Shown: positions 1 through 7,909 of the stretch, in pieces
Layout: each line of letters opens with the position of its first letter
Numbering within the stretch: position 1 is the first letter of the stretch
Assembly: GCF_020089865.1 (NCBI RefSeq)
Contig: NZ_JAIRBM010000004.1
Span: forward strand, 186,001 to 250,000
DNA from: Microvirga puerhi
Lineage (GTDB): Bacteria > Pseudomonadota > Alphaproteobacteria > Rhizobiales > Beijerinckiaceae
Direction of reading: 5' to 3'
Length of the DNA: 64,000 nt
The notes under the pieces: model-generated
Told to the model about the DNA's origin: nothing
Seen by the model: only the letters and a program-made list of their open reading frames with translations
Databases searched by the model: none
Position numbers and translations under genes: made by a program

Positions 1-1
1 C

Positions 2-832
2 TCGCTCTGGGGCGGCGCGGGCGACGATCTGCTGAACGGTGGCGCAGGCAACGACACGCTGGACGGTGTCACCGGAACCGATACGGCGGTGTTCTCAGGC
101 GCCAAGGCCTCCTACACGCTCAGCAAAGGTAGCGATGGCAGCGTCACGATCGCGGACACCCGCGCCGGGCAGGACGGCACCGATCTCCTCAAGAACATCC
201 GGTTCGCCAAATTCAGCGACCAGACCGTCGATCTGAACACGCTCGGCAGCACAACGTCTCCGCCGACCGACGGCACGGGCGGCGGGACGGGAGGGGGAAC
301 GTCCGGGGGCGCTTCAGGCCCGGCCATTCTTCGTGGCACACCCCGCGCGGATAAGCTCGTCGGTCAGGATGTGGACGAACTCATCTACGGCCTTGCCGGG
401 AATGATGTGTTGCGCGGCAATGGCGGCAACGACCGGCTCTATGGCGGCGCCGGCAAGGACGTGCTCTACGGTGGTGCCGGCCAGGACACCTTCGTCTTCA
501 ACACCAGCCTCAACAAGAAGACCAACCTCGACAAGATCGCCGACTTCTCGGTCAAAGACGATACGCTCTTTCTCGACAATGCCCTGTTCAAGGCCAACAA
601 GAGCTTTTATGCGGCGATCAAGAAGGGCACGGAAGCCAAGCCTTTGGCGCTCAAGAGTGCCTTCTTCAAGGTGGCGGATGCGGCCAAGGACGGCAACGAC
701 TACCTGATCTACAACAAGAAGACCGGGGTGTTGTCCTATGATCCGGACGGGTCGGGGGAGAAGGCGGCGATTGCCATCGCCACCCTGAGCAAGAACCTCA
801 AGCTCACCTATCACGACCTCTTCATCATCTGA
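2..832 (+). CDS. RTX calcium-binding protein, 3' end (5' truncated by window)
   Basis: Only the C-terminal part is present; the frame is open to the left edge, so the true start lies outside the window. The visible part begins with glycine-aspartate nonapeptides of the GGxGxD type (GGAGDD, GGAGND), passes through a degenerate segment and a Gly/Thr-rich linker (about 267-315), then has a second RTX block (GLAGND, GGNGGND, GGAGKD, GGAGQD) and a ~115-residue Asp/Lys-rich C-terminal domain. Such repeats bind calcium in parallel beta-rolls after export, and the C-terminus normally carries an uncleaved type I secretion signal. The last ~130 residues are almost identical to those of the RTX protein ending at 24849. 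A strong hairpin follows the stop. Family certain; the specific function (adhesin, enzyme, matrix protein) cannot be judged without the N-terminus. Confidence 0.88.
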   Translation, partial: SLWGGAGDDLLNGGAGNDTLDGVTGTDTAVFSGAKASYTLSKGSDGSVTIADTRAGQDGTDLLKNIRFAKFSDQTVDLNTLGSTTSPPTDGTGGGTGGGTSGGASGPAILRGTPRADKLVGQDVDELIYGLAGNDVLRGNGGNDRLYGGAGKDVLYGGAGQDTFVFNTSLNKKTNLDKIADFSVKDDTLFLDNALFKANKSFYAAIKKGTEAKPLALKSAFFKVADAAKDGNDYLIYNKKTGVLSYDPDGSGEKAAIAIATLSKNLKLTYHDLFII

Positions 833-858
833 GGGAAGCCTGCTGTTGCTATCGCAGC

Positions 859-892
859 GTCCCGCTCTCCCTCGATACGGAGAGAGCGGGAC
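859..892 (+). terminator. Terminator-like hairpin after the RTX gene
   Basis: Perfect 11-bp arms (859-869 and 882-892, GTCCCGCTCTC against GAGAGCGGGAC) enclose a 12-nt loop, 27 nt after the RTX stop codon. No T-tract follows, so it may act as a mRNA 3' stabiliser or a bidirectional barrier between this gene and the convergent slipin gene instead of a classical intrinsic terminator. Confidence 0.55.
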
Positions 893-951
893 CTGACGTG
901 AAGACTTGTCCTGATAAACCACGCCCCTCAGTCGCGCCTTAACGCAAACTT

Positions 952-1764
952 TCACGGAGCAGCGGGGCCTGGCGCTTCACTCGGCGGCGTGTGTTGCCCG
1001 GAAAGAAACGTCCTTGACAATTGGCCCAGAAGATCGAGGGGAATTGGGAATACGATGGTGGAGCTGCGCTCCCCGGCAATGTCGTGCAAAGCAGATAGAT
1101 AGCGCAGCTGCATGGCCTCCGGCAGTTCAGACAACGCGCGGGCCGCCTCGACCAGCTTCTCGGCCGCCTGCTGCTCCGCTTCCGCGCTGATGACGCGGGC
1201 ACGGCGATTGCGCTCGGCTTCGGCTTGCCGCGCGATGGCGCGGATCATACTCTCGTTGATGTCCACATGCTTGATTTCCACATTCGCGACCTTGATCCCC
1301 CAGGCATCGGTCTGCGCATCCAGGATTGCCTGGATGTCCGCATTGAGTTTGTCGCGCTCCGCCAGCATCTCGTCGAGTTCATGCTTGCCGAGAACGGAAC
1401 GCAGCGTCGTCTGCGCAAGCTGGCTCGTCGCTGCCAGGAAGTTCTCGACCTGAATAATGGCCTTGTCAGGATCGACGACACGGAAATAGAGAACCGCGTT
1501 GACGCGCACCGAGACGTTGTCGCGGGAGATCACATCCTGGCTCGGAACATCGTGCACGATCGTGCGCAGGTCGACGCGGACGATCTGCTGCACAAAGGGA
1601 ATGATGATAACGAGCCCCGGCCCCTTCACGCCGGAAAATCGTCCGAGGGTAAAGACCACGGCACGTTCATACTCGCGCAGGATGCGTAACGCCGTCGTGA
1701 TGATGCCGAGCAGAACGATGATGATGAGGGCGTAGGCAAATGTATTCACATCGAGATACGGCAT
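952..1764 (-). CDS. Slipin (stomatin-like SPFH/band 7 protein)
   Basis: A 270-residue protein with an N-terminal membrane segment (about residues 9-27), a band 7 domain opening with [13 protein letters not shown] and containing the slipin-typical [15 protein letters not shown] region, and a C-terminal helical stretch ([23 protein letters not shown]) of the kind that drives oligomerisation. Slipins scaffold membrane microdomains and are substrates or partners of NfeD-type serine proteases. It lies 10 nt downstream of the NfeD gene on the same strand, so the two almost certainly form one operon, the classic stomatin/STOPP pair. The start at 1764 is an ATG giving the usual family N-terminus. Confidence 0.93.
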   Translation of the reverse strand: MPYLDVNTFAYALIIIVLLGIITTALRILREYERAVVFTLGRFSGVKGPGLVIIIPFVQQIVRVDLRTIVHDVPSQDVISRDNVSVRVNAVLYFRVVDPDKAIIQVENFLAATSQLAQTTLRSVLGKHELDEMLAERDKLNADIQAILDAQTDAWGIKVANVEIKHVDINESMIRAIARQAEAERNRRARVISAEAEQQAAEKLVEAARALSELPEAMQLRYLSALHDIAGERSSTIVFPIPLDLLGQLSRTFLSGQHTPPSEAPGPAAP

Positions 1765-1774
1765 GGATGCCTCC

Positions 1775-3175
1775 TCAGCCCGACCGCGACGGCTCGATCG
1801 GCAGTTCCGGCGCAGGCTCGACCACGAGCGTCAATCCTTTTCGCGCGACCACGCGAACCTGCTGCTCGGGCAAGAGAGAAGACGCCGCTCGCGCGCGCCA
1901 GCGTTCGCCGTTGACCATCACCCACCCTTCAGCGCCCGACCACTCCACGACCTCCGCCTGGTTCTCGGTCAGCACCCCCTCCCCCGTGACCACGCGGCGT
2001 CGGTAGGCGCGCATCGCAACCGTTCCCGCGGCCAACAGCAGAAGCGCCGTCGCCGCCGTCGCCGTGAGGATGACCAGGGGGGACAGGGTGAAGCCCGGCA
2101 CTCCAGTGTCGAACAACAGCAATGAACCCACCGCGAGCGCGATGACGCCACCAATGCCAAGGACGAAGGAGGAGGTGAAGGTCTCGGCAACGATCAAAGC
2201 CGCTCCGAGCGCGATCAGCCCCAGCCCGGCATAGTTGGTCGGCAACAAGTTGAGCGCGAAGAGCCCAATCAGCAGGGAGATCGTTCCGGCGACGCCCGGA
2301 AAGAACGAGCCGGGATTGAAGAATTCGAAGATGACCCCGTACATCCCGACCAGAAGCAGGATATAGGCCACGTTCGGGTCGGTGATGATGGTCAGAATCT
2401 GTGTGCGCCAGGTCGGTGCGATAGGAACGATCACCAAACCCTTCGTGTCGAGGCGCAGCGGATTGCCCTGAACGCGGACCGTCCGTCCATTCGCCTGAGC
2501 GAGAAGATCCGGGAGATCCGAAGCGACGATTTCGACCACGTCCGCATCCTTCGCAGCAGAAGCGGAAAGGCTCGCTGCTTCACGGACGGCCTTTTCCGCC
2601 CATTCCGCATTGCGCCCATGGATCTCGGCGAGGGCGCGGATCGAGGCAACCGCATCGTTGGTGGCTTTGCGTGCCATCGTGCTGGCATTGTCTTCGCCGC
2701 TTTGCTGGCCCTGGTCCTTGCCGTCCTTGTCGCGCCCCGACGGCAGCATGCCGCCGCCGATCTCGACCGGCGTCGCCGCGCCGATATTTGTGCCGGGCGC
2801 CATGGCGGCCAGATGACTCGCATAGACCATGTAGGTTCCGGCGCTTGCGGCCCGCGCGCCGCTCGGCGCCACATAGGCGATGACGGGAATCGGTGAGGCG
2901 AGGATATCGCGGTTGATGTCCCGCATGGCGGATTCGAGACCACCGGGAGTGTCGATCCGCATGATCACCAGCCTCGCATGGCGTCCCTCCGCCTCCTGCA
3001 AGCCTCGTGCGATATATTCCGTCGTCGCAGGTCCGATGGCACCGCGGACATCGAGCAGGATGGCTATGCCAGCCTCATCGCGGATCTGGGCCGATCCCGT
3101 CCTGGGAAGGCCCATCACGGCACAGGCGACCGCACAGAGCAGCAACGTCAGTGCCGTCGTGATCGCCCGGAACAT
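1775..3175 (-). CDS. NfeD family membrane-bound serine protease (STOPP)
   Basis: Chosen start 3175 gives 466 residues beginning [10 protein letters not shown] with a signal sequence (about 1-29) and a good Shine-Dalgarno (GGTGGAG); the frame stays open upstream to 3277 but that extension has no signal features. Residues ~35-230 are the ClpP/crotonase-like protease domain: DTPGG at ~75-79 and the nucleophile motif ARAASAGTY with Ser111. Lys170 in the ARKATND segment is the likely general base, as in archaeal PH1510 (Ser-Lys dyad), separated by a charged insertion (about 145-167) compared with that enzyme. Four or five membrane segments (~285-400) and a C-terminal NfeD OB-fold follow. It probably cleaves the C-terminus of the adjacent slipin. 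Dyad assignment is inferred. Confidence 0.9.
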   Translation of the reverse strand: MFRAITTALTLLLCAVACAVMGLPRTGSAQIRDEAGIAILLDVRGAIGPATTEYIARGLQEAEGRHARLVIMRIDTPGGLESAMRDINRDILASPIPVIAYVAPSGARAASAGTYMVYASHLAAMAPGTNIGAATPVEIGGGMLPSGRDKDGKDQGQQSGEDNASTMARKATNDAVASIRALAEIHGRNAEWAEKAVREAASLSASAAKDADVVEIVASDLPDLLAQANGRTVRVQGNPLRLDTKGLVIVPIAPTWRTQILTIITDPNVAYILLLVGMYGVIFEFFNPGSFFPGVAGTISLLIGLFALNLLPTNYAGLGLIALGAALIVAETFTSSFVLGIGGVIALAVGSLLLFDTGVPGFTLSPLVILTATAATALLLLAAGTVAMRAYRRRVVTGEGVLTENQAEVVEWSGAEGWVMVNGERWRARAASSLLPEQQVRVVARKGLTLVVEPAPELPIEPSRSG

Positions 3176-3490
3176 GCTCCACCTTCGTATGGTTGAGCTC
3201 CCAGGGTAAGCTTTGTCGTGCCCAATGGTTCCATCGTTACGCGCGGATGCGACAAGACGCGGAAGACGGGCCGACATAGAGCTGCCTTACTCTACCCTCA
3301 TCGCCTCTGAGCGCATTTTTCTTCCTGGGCCAAACGACCTCCTCACGCGAAGGGGGCGCTAATATTCCAAAGGGACTATGCCTCTTGCTGAGTGCCGCGA
3401 CCTTTTTATCCCAGCCGTTTCGACCAACCGTTCTTGACGAAGCAGCGTTTCATGAAATCCAACTCATTTGATCCAGTGAAGGACTTTTCG

Positions 3491-3793
3491 ATGCCGGGAA
3501 TCCGTTTCGCCTTTCTGACCGCCCTCATCGCCCTGTGTGGGACCGTCCCGGCTTTTGCCCAGAGTGCGCCGAATACGTCGTCATCCAATCCCCTCGTCCT
3601 CACTGTCAGGCCGTCCGGCTATGATGCCGATGCGGAGGCGCAGGCTCGGCAGGAGCGCCTGCTGAAGCGGATGGAACAGGCGGATTATTCCGTCCGCTCG
3701 ATCTGCGTGAGCTGCGGAGACGGCTGGAAGCACCAGACCTACGCGCCCTTCAACCCGCTCCAGTCGCTCCGCTCTGCTCCTTTGGAAGACTGA
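3491..3793 (+). CDS. Small secreted hypothetical protein
   Basis: The start at 3491 yields 100 residues with a clear Sec signal peptide (MPGIRFAFLTALIALCGTVPAFAQ, described here in two parts: a positive head and an Ala-rich h-region ending AFA-Q) and a good GAAGGA Shine-Dalgarno 7 nt upstream. In-frame starts at 3392 (GTG) and 3452 (ATG) would bury the signal peptide. The mature part of ~76 residues is hydrophilic and carries a CVSC pair near the C-terminus (ICVSCGDGW), which could form a disulfide or bind metal or haem. No named family recognised. It stands alone between the divergent NfeD gene and the guanidine riboswitch. Confidence 0.7.
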   Translation: MPGIRFAFLTALIALCGTVPAFAQSAPNTSSSNPLVLTVRPSGYDADAEAQARQERLLKRMEQADYSVRSICVSCGDGWKHQTYAPFNPLQSLRSAPLED

Positions 3794-3845
3794 AGCCGCC
3801 CACATTCGTCTTGAACGAGCGCCGGGACTACGTATATCGGGATCG

Positions 3846-3895
3846 GTGGGGACGGCCCCGCTTTTTCCTTACAACCCGGTGGGGACGACCCTGCC
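3846..3895 (+). promoter_or_regulatory. Guanidine-II riboswitch (mini-ykkC)
   Basis: Two short hairpins with the hallmark ACGR tetraloops: P1 at 3846-3861 (GGTGGGG-ACGG-CCCCGC, seven pairs counting one G-U) and P2 at 3878-3895 (GGTGGGG-ACGA-CCCTGCC), joined by a 16-nt linker containing TTTTCCTT, which can pair with the GGAGG Shine-Dalgarno at 3901-3905. The mini-ykkC class binds free guanidinium through its two loops and, in the known mechanism, frees the ribosome site when ligand is bound. The next gene is a SugE/Gdx guanidinium exporter, the canonical partner. Motif, order and spacing all agree; the pairing was checked base by base. Confidence 0.93.
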
Positions 3896-3913
3896 ATGGA
3901 CGGAGGTCCTGTC

Positions 3914-4228
3914 ATGGCATGGATCTATCTCGTGCTCGCCGGCCTGTTCGAAATCGGCTGGGCTATCGGCCTGAAATATACCGAGGGCTTCACCCGGCTG
4001 TTTCCCTCTCTCTTTACGGTTTTGAGCATGTTCGTGAGCGTCGTGCTCCTGGGCTTGGCCCTGAAGACCCTGCCGGTGGGCACGGGCTATGCGGTCTGGA
4101 CCGGCATCGGGACCGTCGGCACGGCTCTGCTCGGCATCTATCTGCTCGGCGAACCGGCGACCGTGGCGCGTCTCGCCTGCATCGGGCTGATCGTTGCGGG
4201 GATCCTCGGCCTCAAGATGGCGACGTAA
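3914..4228 (+). CDS. gdx: Guanidinium exporter Gdx (SugE, SMR family)
   Basis: A 104-residue, four-helix small multidrug resistance protein. Glu13 (AGLFEIGW), the essential proton/substrate-coupled carboxylate, is in place, and the WTGIGTVGT segment in helix 3 is typical of the SugE/Gdx subgroup instead of EmrE. These proteins work as antiparallel dimers exchanging guanidinium for protons. The ATG at 3914 has GGAGG 8 nt upstream and gives the family length; an ATG at 3896 immediately after the riboswitch hairpin has no room for a ribosome site. Expression is predicted to rise with guanidine via the preceding riboswitch. Confidence 0.95.
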   Translation: MAWIYLVLAGLFEIGWAIGLKYTEGFTRLFPSLFTVLSMFVSVVLLGLALKTLPVGTGYAVWTGIGTVGTALLGIYLLGEPATVARLACIGLIVAGILGLKMAT

Positions 4229-4256
4229 GGCGATTCCCATCATTGGAACTGCGCAT

Positions 4257-4292
4257 CCCGTTGGAATGTTGGTGACACGACCTTCCAACGGG
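4257..4292. promoter_or_regulatory. Perfect inverted repeat between gdx and the YihY gene
   Basis: Ten-base arms CCCGTTGGAA (4257-4266) and TTCCAACGGG (4283-4292) are exact complements around a 16-nt spacer. The right arm ends 8 nt before the ATG at 4301. It could terminate gdx transcription, act as an operator for the YihY gene, or fold over its ribosome site; the sequence does not decide between these. Confidence 0.5.
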
Positions 4293-4300
4293 ACCACGAC

Positions 4301-5464
4301 ATGTCACTTCAGAGCACGGATCGGCCATCATCAGCGTCATTGACCTCAACCGCATGGCTCGTTCTGCTTGGTTGGACAGTGGTGAGGCTCGTCACACTGG
4401 GTGGTCGGCCGCAACCAGCCGGCATTCGCGCGCGCCAAGCGACGCCCGACGACCGAGGAGCTAAGCAGGCAAGCGGATTCGGCGCGCGAACGGAGGCACC
4501 GATCGACCAGGTTCGCGACGATGGCCGCGGACGCCATGCCGACAGCCCGACCGAAATTCCAGCCAAGGGCTGGAAGGACATTCTCTGGCGTGTCTACGAG
4601 CGCATTCAGCACGACCGCATCCTGCTGGTTGCCGCCGGCGTCACGTTCTATGCGCTGCTGGCCATCTTTCCCGCCATCACGGCTCTCGTTTCCATCTACG
4701 GCCTCTTCACCGATCCGGTTACGATTCAGGATCACCTGAGCACGCTCGCCGGATTCCTGCCAAGCGGCGCCCTCGAGGTCATTGGTGATCAAGTGAAGCG
4801 CATCGCCAGCAAGGGAGCCGGGACTCTGAGTGTGAGCTTCCTCATCAGCCTCGCGGTCGCTCTGTGGAGTGCCAATGCGGGCATGAAATCGATCTTCGAT
4901 GCGCTCAATATTGTCTACGAGGAGGTGGAGAAGCGCTCTTTCATCATGCTGAACGTCGTGTCTCTCACCTTCACGCTGGGCGCCATCATCTTCCTTCTGA
5001 CCGCCATGAGTGCCGTCGTCGTTCTGCCGATCGTGCTAGGCTATGTGGGACTGGGGTCCTCGGCAGAGACGCTGGTTTCTTTCCTGCGTTGGCCTGCTCT
5101 TCTGATCGGCATCATGTTCGGCCTTGCGCTGATCTACCGTTACGGGCCGAGCCGCGACAACCCGAAATGGCGCTGGATCACGCCGGGCAGCCTCCTGGCG
5201 TCGGTGCTGTGGCTTGCCGTCTCCATGCTGTTCTCATGGTACGTGTCGAATTTCGGCAGCTATAACGAGACCTACGGATCGCTTGGCGCCGTCATCGGTT
5301 TCATGACCTGGATCTGGATCTCGACCATCATCATCCTCGTAGGGACCGAGATCAACGCGGAGATGGAGCACCAGACCGTAAAGGACAGCACGGAAGGTCC
5401 CAGTCAGCCGCTCGGCACGCGTGGCGCAACCATGGCCGACACGGTCGGCGAAGCGAAGGCCTGA
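4301..5464 (+). CDS. YihY/virulence factor BrkB family inner-membrane protein
   Basis: 387 residues. The family core begins near residue 100 (VYERIQHDRILLVAAGVTFYALLAIFPAITALVSIYGL) and runs through about six membrane segments, with the conserved YRYGPSR and GSYNETYGSLGAVIGFM motifs in the last third. An N-terminal region of roughly 85 residues, with one hydrophobic stretch followed by an Arg-rich hydrophilic part, precedes the core and is longer than in typical members (about 290-320 residues). A 40-residue hydrophilic tail follows. The molecular function is not established for the family; it was once mislabelled ribonuclease BN. A short ribosome-site-like GGGAC lies before the ATG. Confidence 0.9.
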   Translation: MSLQSTDRPSSASLTSTAWLVLLGWTVVRLVTLGGRPQPAGIRARQATPDDRGAKQASGFGARTEAPIDQVRDDGRGRHADSPTEIPAKGWKDILWRVYERIQHDRILLVAAGVTFYALLAIFPAITALVSIYGLFTDPVTIQDHLSTLAGFLPSGALEVIGDQVKRIASKGAGTLSVSFLISLAVALWSANAGMKSIFDALNIVYEEVEKRSFIMLNVVSLTFTLGAIIFLLTAMSAVVVLPIVLGYVGLGSSAETLVSFLRWPALLIGIMFGLALIYRYGPSRDNPKWRWITPGSLLASVLWLAVSMLFSWYVSNFGSYNETYGSLGAVIGFMTWIWISTIIILVGTEINAEMEHQTVKDSTEGPSQPLGTRGATMADTVGEAKA

Positions 5465-5490
5465 CGCGGCCTCCGCCCGTCTTTAACCAC

Positions 5491-6861
5491 TTAGAACACG
5501 CATTCCCGGAAGGCGGGCTTCACCGAACCGGCCCAGGGACCATGATAGAGTTCGAGGAGACGTTCCGCCGGAGTCCGGCCGGTTTCGACAATCTCCTCCA
5601 CATAGGCCAGATGACGGGACTCGTCCTGTCCCATCTCGTCCTTGAAGGCTCGACGCTTCAAACCTGCCTTCGAAAGCGCAAGCGCGTCGCGTGCTACGTC
5701 GCGCGCGCTGCGACCGGCGATCACGGCTTTGAGAGCCTGCTTCGGCACATCCGTGCGTAGATTGTTGCGGTCGGCGGAAGTCCAAGCCTTCACGAGTTCC
5801 CAGGCAGCATCGAGGGAAACATCGTCATAGAGCAGGCCCGTCCAAAATGCCGACAGAGCATTAATCTGCTCAGGCGGACCGACATCCGCGCCGCGCATTT
5901 CCAGATAGCGCTTGAGGCGCACTTCCGGGAACAAGGTCGAGACATGGTTCGCCCAATCGGAGCGCGTCGCATGTTCGCCCGGCAGCTGCGCGAGCTTACC
6001 CGCGAACAGGTCCCGGAACGAGGCGCCGGCCACATCATGATAGGTCGAGCCCCGCTTGACGAAATACATCGGCACGTCGAGCGCCCAATCCACGTAGCGC
6101 TCGTAGCCGAAGCCTTCCTCGAAAGCGAAATCCATCATCCCGGTACGATCGCGATCCGTATCGAGCCAGATGGCGGAGCGACGGGACAGGAAGCCATTCG
6201 GCTTGCCGTCCGTAAAGGGTGAGTTGGCGAAGATGGCCGTTGCGATCGGCTGCAGCGCCAGCGATACGCGCAGCTTTTTGACCATGTCGCTTTCCGACGC
6301 ATAATCCATGTTCACCTGCACGGTGGACGTGCGGTACATCATGTCCAGCCCGAGAGTGCCGACCTTCGGCATATAGGCCGTCATGATGCGATAGCGCGCC
6401 TTCGGCATGACCGGAGTCTCGGCCCGCGTCCAGAGCGGGCTCATGCCGAGCGTCAGGAAACTGAGGCCAAGTCGTGCGCCCACGGCTTTTGCCTGTTCGA
6501 TATGACGCGCCGTCTCGGCTGCGGTCTCATGGAGCGTCCTCACGGGCGCGCCCGACAGCTCGAACTGCCCTCCAGGCTCAAGGGAAATGGCACCGCCCTG
6601 CACCTCGTCGAAGAGGCCAATCGGCAGCCCCTCCTCCAGGATCGGCTCCCATCCGGTGAGCTCCTGGAGTCCTTCCAGAAGAGCGCGTATCCCGCGCTCA
6701 CCCTCATAGGGAACCGGAGATGCATCAGCCGTGTAGAAAGGAATCTTCTCGTGCTCGGTACCGAGCCGCCAGGTCTCGCGCGGCTTCTCACCGGATGCGA
6801 TCCAGTCGATCAGTTCCGCGCGCGCGCCAAGAGGGGTCGTATCGGATACGTCCCGCGCCAT
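5491..6861 (-). CDS. gshA: Glutamate-cysteine ligase, alphaproteobacterial/plant type
   Basis: 456 residues of the GCS2 superfamily, catalysing ATP-dependent formation of gamma-glutamylcysteine, the first step of glutathione synthesis in the cytosol. Signature stretches include WRLGTEHEKIPF (nucleotide and glutamate binding), GAISLEPGGQFELSGAP, and YMPKVGTLGLDMMYRTSTVQVNMDYASE, all characteristic of the plant/Rhizobium-type enzyme. In plant homologues a pair of cysteines gives redox control; I could not assign such a pair here with confidence. The start at 6861 matches the family N-terminus (ARDVSDTTPLGARAEL). Often neighbours rsmE in Hyphomicrobiales, as it does here apart from two intervening genes. 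Confidence 0.95.
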   Translation of the reverse strand: MARDVSDTTPLGARAELIDWIASGEKPRETWRLGTEHEKIPFYTADASPVPYEGERGIRALLEGLQELTGWEPILEEGLPIGLFDEVQGGAISLEPGGQFELSGAPVRTLHETAAETARHIEQAKAVGARLGLSFLTLGMSPLWTRAETPVMPKARYRIMTAYMPKVGTLGLDMMYRTSTVQVNMDYASESDMVKKLRVSLALQPIATAIFANSPFTDGKPNGFLSRRSAIWLDTDRDRTGMMDFAFEEGFGYERYVDWALDVPMYFVKRGSTYHDVAGASFRDLFAGKLAQLPGEHATRSDWANHVSTLFPEVRLKRYLEMRGADVGPPEQINALSAFWTGLLYDDVSLDAAWELVKAWTSADRNNLRTDVPKQALKAVIAGRSARDVARDALALSKAGLKRRAFKDEMGQDESRHLAYVEEIVETGRTPAERLLELYHGPWAGSVKPAFRECVF

Positions 6862-7099
6862 GAATCACCTCATCAAAAAAGCGCGTTCAAGGCGCGCCGA
6901 CTCAGGTCGGGTCTAGATAGGCGGGTTATGGACAAGCTGCAATGCGCGATCGGGCAAGAATGCCCGACCGTCACAAAGTTGTCGATAGCTTAGAAATAGG
7001 CTTAGCGGCCGCGAGAAAGCGTTGCTTGCTTTGAGGCAATCGGTTCCGAACATGCCCTCTTCACATATAGTCCGCGATTTGTGTTGGATGCATCGCGTC

Positions 7100-7801
7100 T
7101 TAAGGCATTCCGAATTTTTCCGCAAAGGTCGTAAACCGAACTTTGCTGGCGACACCAAGTAAAGCGTCTCTTTCATGCGGCGGCGCAGATTGAGCTATGA
7201 CGCGTCCAGTCTGCCGCTCAAAAAAGCCTACTTCATCACTTCGGATCTCGAGCACTCCGGCATCGACGACCTCGCCCGGCCCGATCTCGATGTAATTTGC
7301 TCCTTTCACAGGGCTCATGTTCCCAGTTTCCTGAAACAGGAAAATCGGACGGTCGACGCCGATCCACTCCCGCCCTCGGCCTTGGCCGCAGCTAATCCAA
7401 GTGAGCACATAGGCGCCAGGAGGGATCACCGAAAGGGAGTCCCTGAGGGGCTTCATTTTCATGTCATCCCACAGCGCAGAAATGTTGAGGGTCACCATGT
7501 TTCCCAACGTCCGGCCTATGTTCTCTGGACCGTCAAGATTGTTAGCGCGACGGAGATCTACATAACGGCTAGAATCGAGCTTGCCGTCCTGGAGCGGGCG
7601 CAGGCGTGCAGTTCCACCCGGGCATTCACGACCGTCCTTCCAGATTCTGACCGCAACAACAGACTTATCATGCAGTGCGGAGTGCTTACTGGCAGGAGCG
7701 TGTCTGGCATGTCCCCTTTGAGCTGCATTTGCAGGATCAGAGGCAATCAAGACAGCAACGGCCAGCAGTATGAGCGAGAGTCGAGGGAGAGCAAAATGCA
7801 T
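7100..7801 (-). CDS. Secreted protein of unknown function
   Basis: The ATG at 7801 has AGGA 6-9 nt upstream and gives 233 residues with a Sec signal peptide (MHFALPRLSLILLAVAVLIA, cleavage likely after ANA near residue 27). The mature protein contains two cysteines (GRECPGG, WISCGQG) and a PPGAYVLTWISC segment reminiscent of small beta-sandwich lipoprotein-like domains in which a chain of the form PPGxYxLxxIxC recurs. I recognise no named family. Its upstream region carries an almost perfect 30-bp palindrome, so expression is probably repressor-controlled. Two to three times more AT-rich codons (aga, att, ttt) appear than in its neighbours, hinting at later acquisition, but this was judged by eye. 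Confidence 0.7.
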   Translation of the reverse strand: MHFALPRLSLILLAVAVLIASDPANAAQRGHARHAPASKHSALHDKSVVAVRIWKDGRECPGGTARLRPLQDGKLDSSRYVDLRRANNLDGPENIGRTLGNMVTLNISALWDDMKMKPLRDSLSVIPPGAYVLTWISCGQGRGREWIGVDRPIFLFQETGNMSPVKGANYIEIGPGEVVDAGVLEIRSDEVGFFERQTGRVIAQSAPPHERDALLGVASKVRFTTFAEKFGMP

Positions 7802-7828
7802 TCTCAATCCTGCATCATGGCATGAATA

Positions 7829-7858
7829 CTATATGAAACGATACATCGTTTTATATAG
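7829..7858. promoter_or_regulatory. 30-bp palindromic operator, TetR-like
   Basis: Arms CTATATGAAACGAT (7829-7842) and ATCGTTTTATATAG (7845-7858) are complementary at 13 of 14 positions around a 2-nt centre. The AAACGAT-AC-ATCGTTT core resembles operators of TetR family repressors. It lies 28-57 nt upstream of the secreted-protein ATG at 7801, over the expected promoter. No TetR gene is present in this window, so the regulator must be encoded elsewhere. Confidence 0.6.
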
Positions 7859-7866
7859 TGAGCAAG

Positions 7867-7884
7867 AGCCGAATCCCTTCGGCT
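7867..7884. terminator. Short perfect hairpin after the YbdK gene
   Basis: AGCCGAA (7867-7873) and TTCGGCT (7878-7884) form a 7-bp stem with a 4-nt loop, 26-43 nt beyond the stop of the minus-strand ligase gene ending at 7910. Only a weak pyrimidine run follows on that strand, so termination is plausible but not certain. Confidence 0.4.
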
Positions 7885-7909
7885 TTCACCAAGGCCTTTT
7901 ACGGCAGAA

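Noticed and set aside
3392..3490. Longer N-terminus for the small secreted protein (GTG at 3392 or ATG at 3452)
   Set aside because: It would bury the signal peptide internally; the ATG at 3491 has a good ribosome site.
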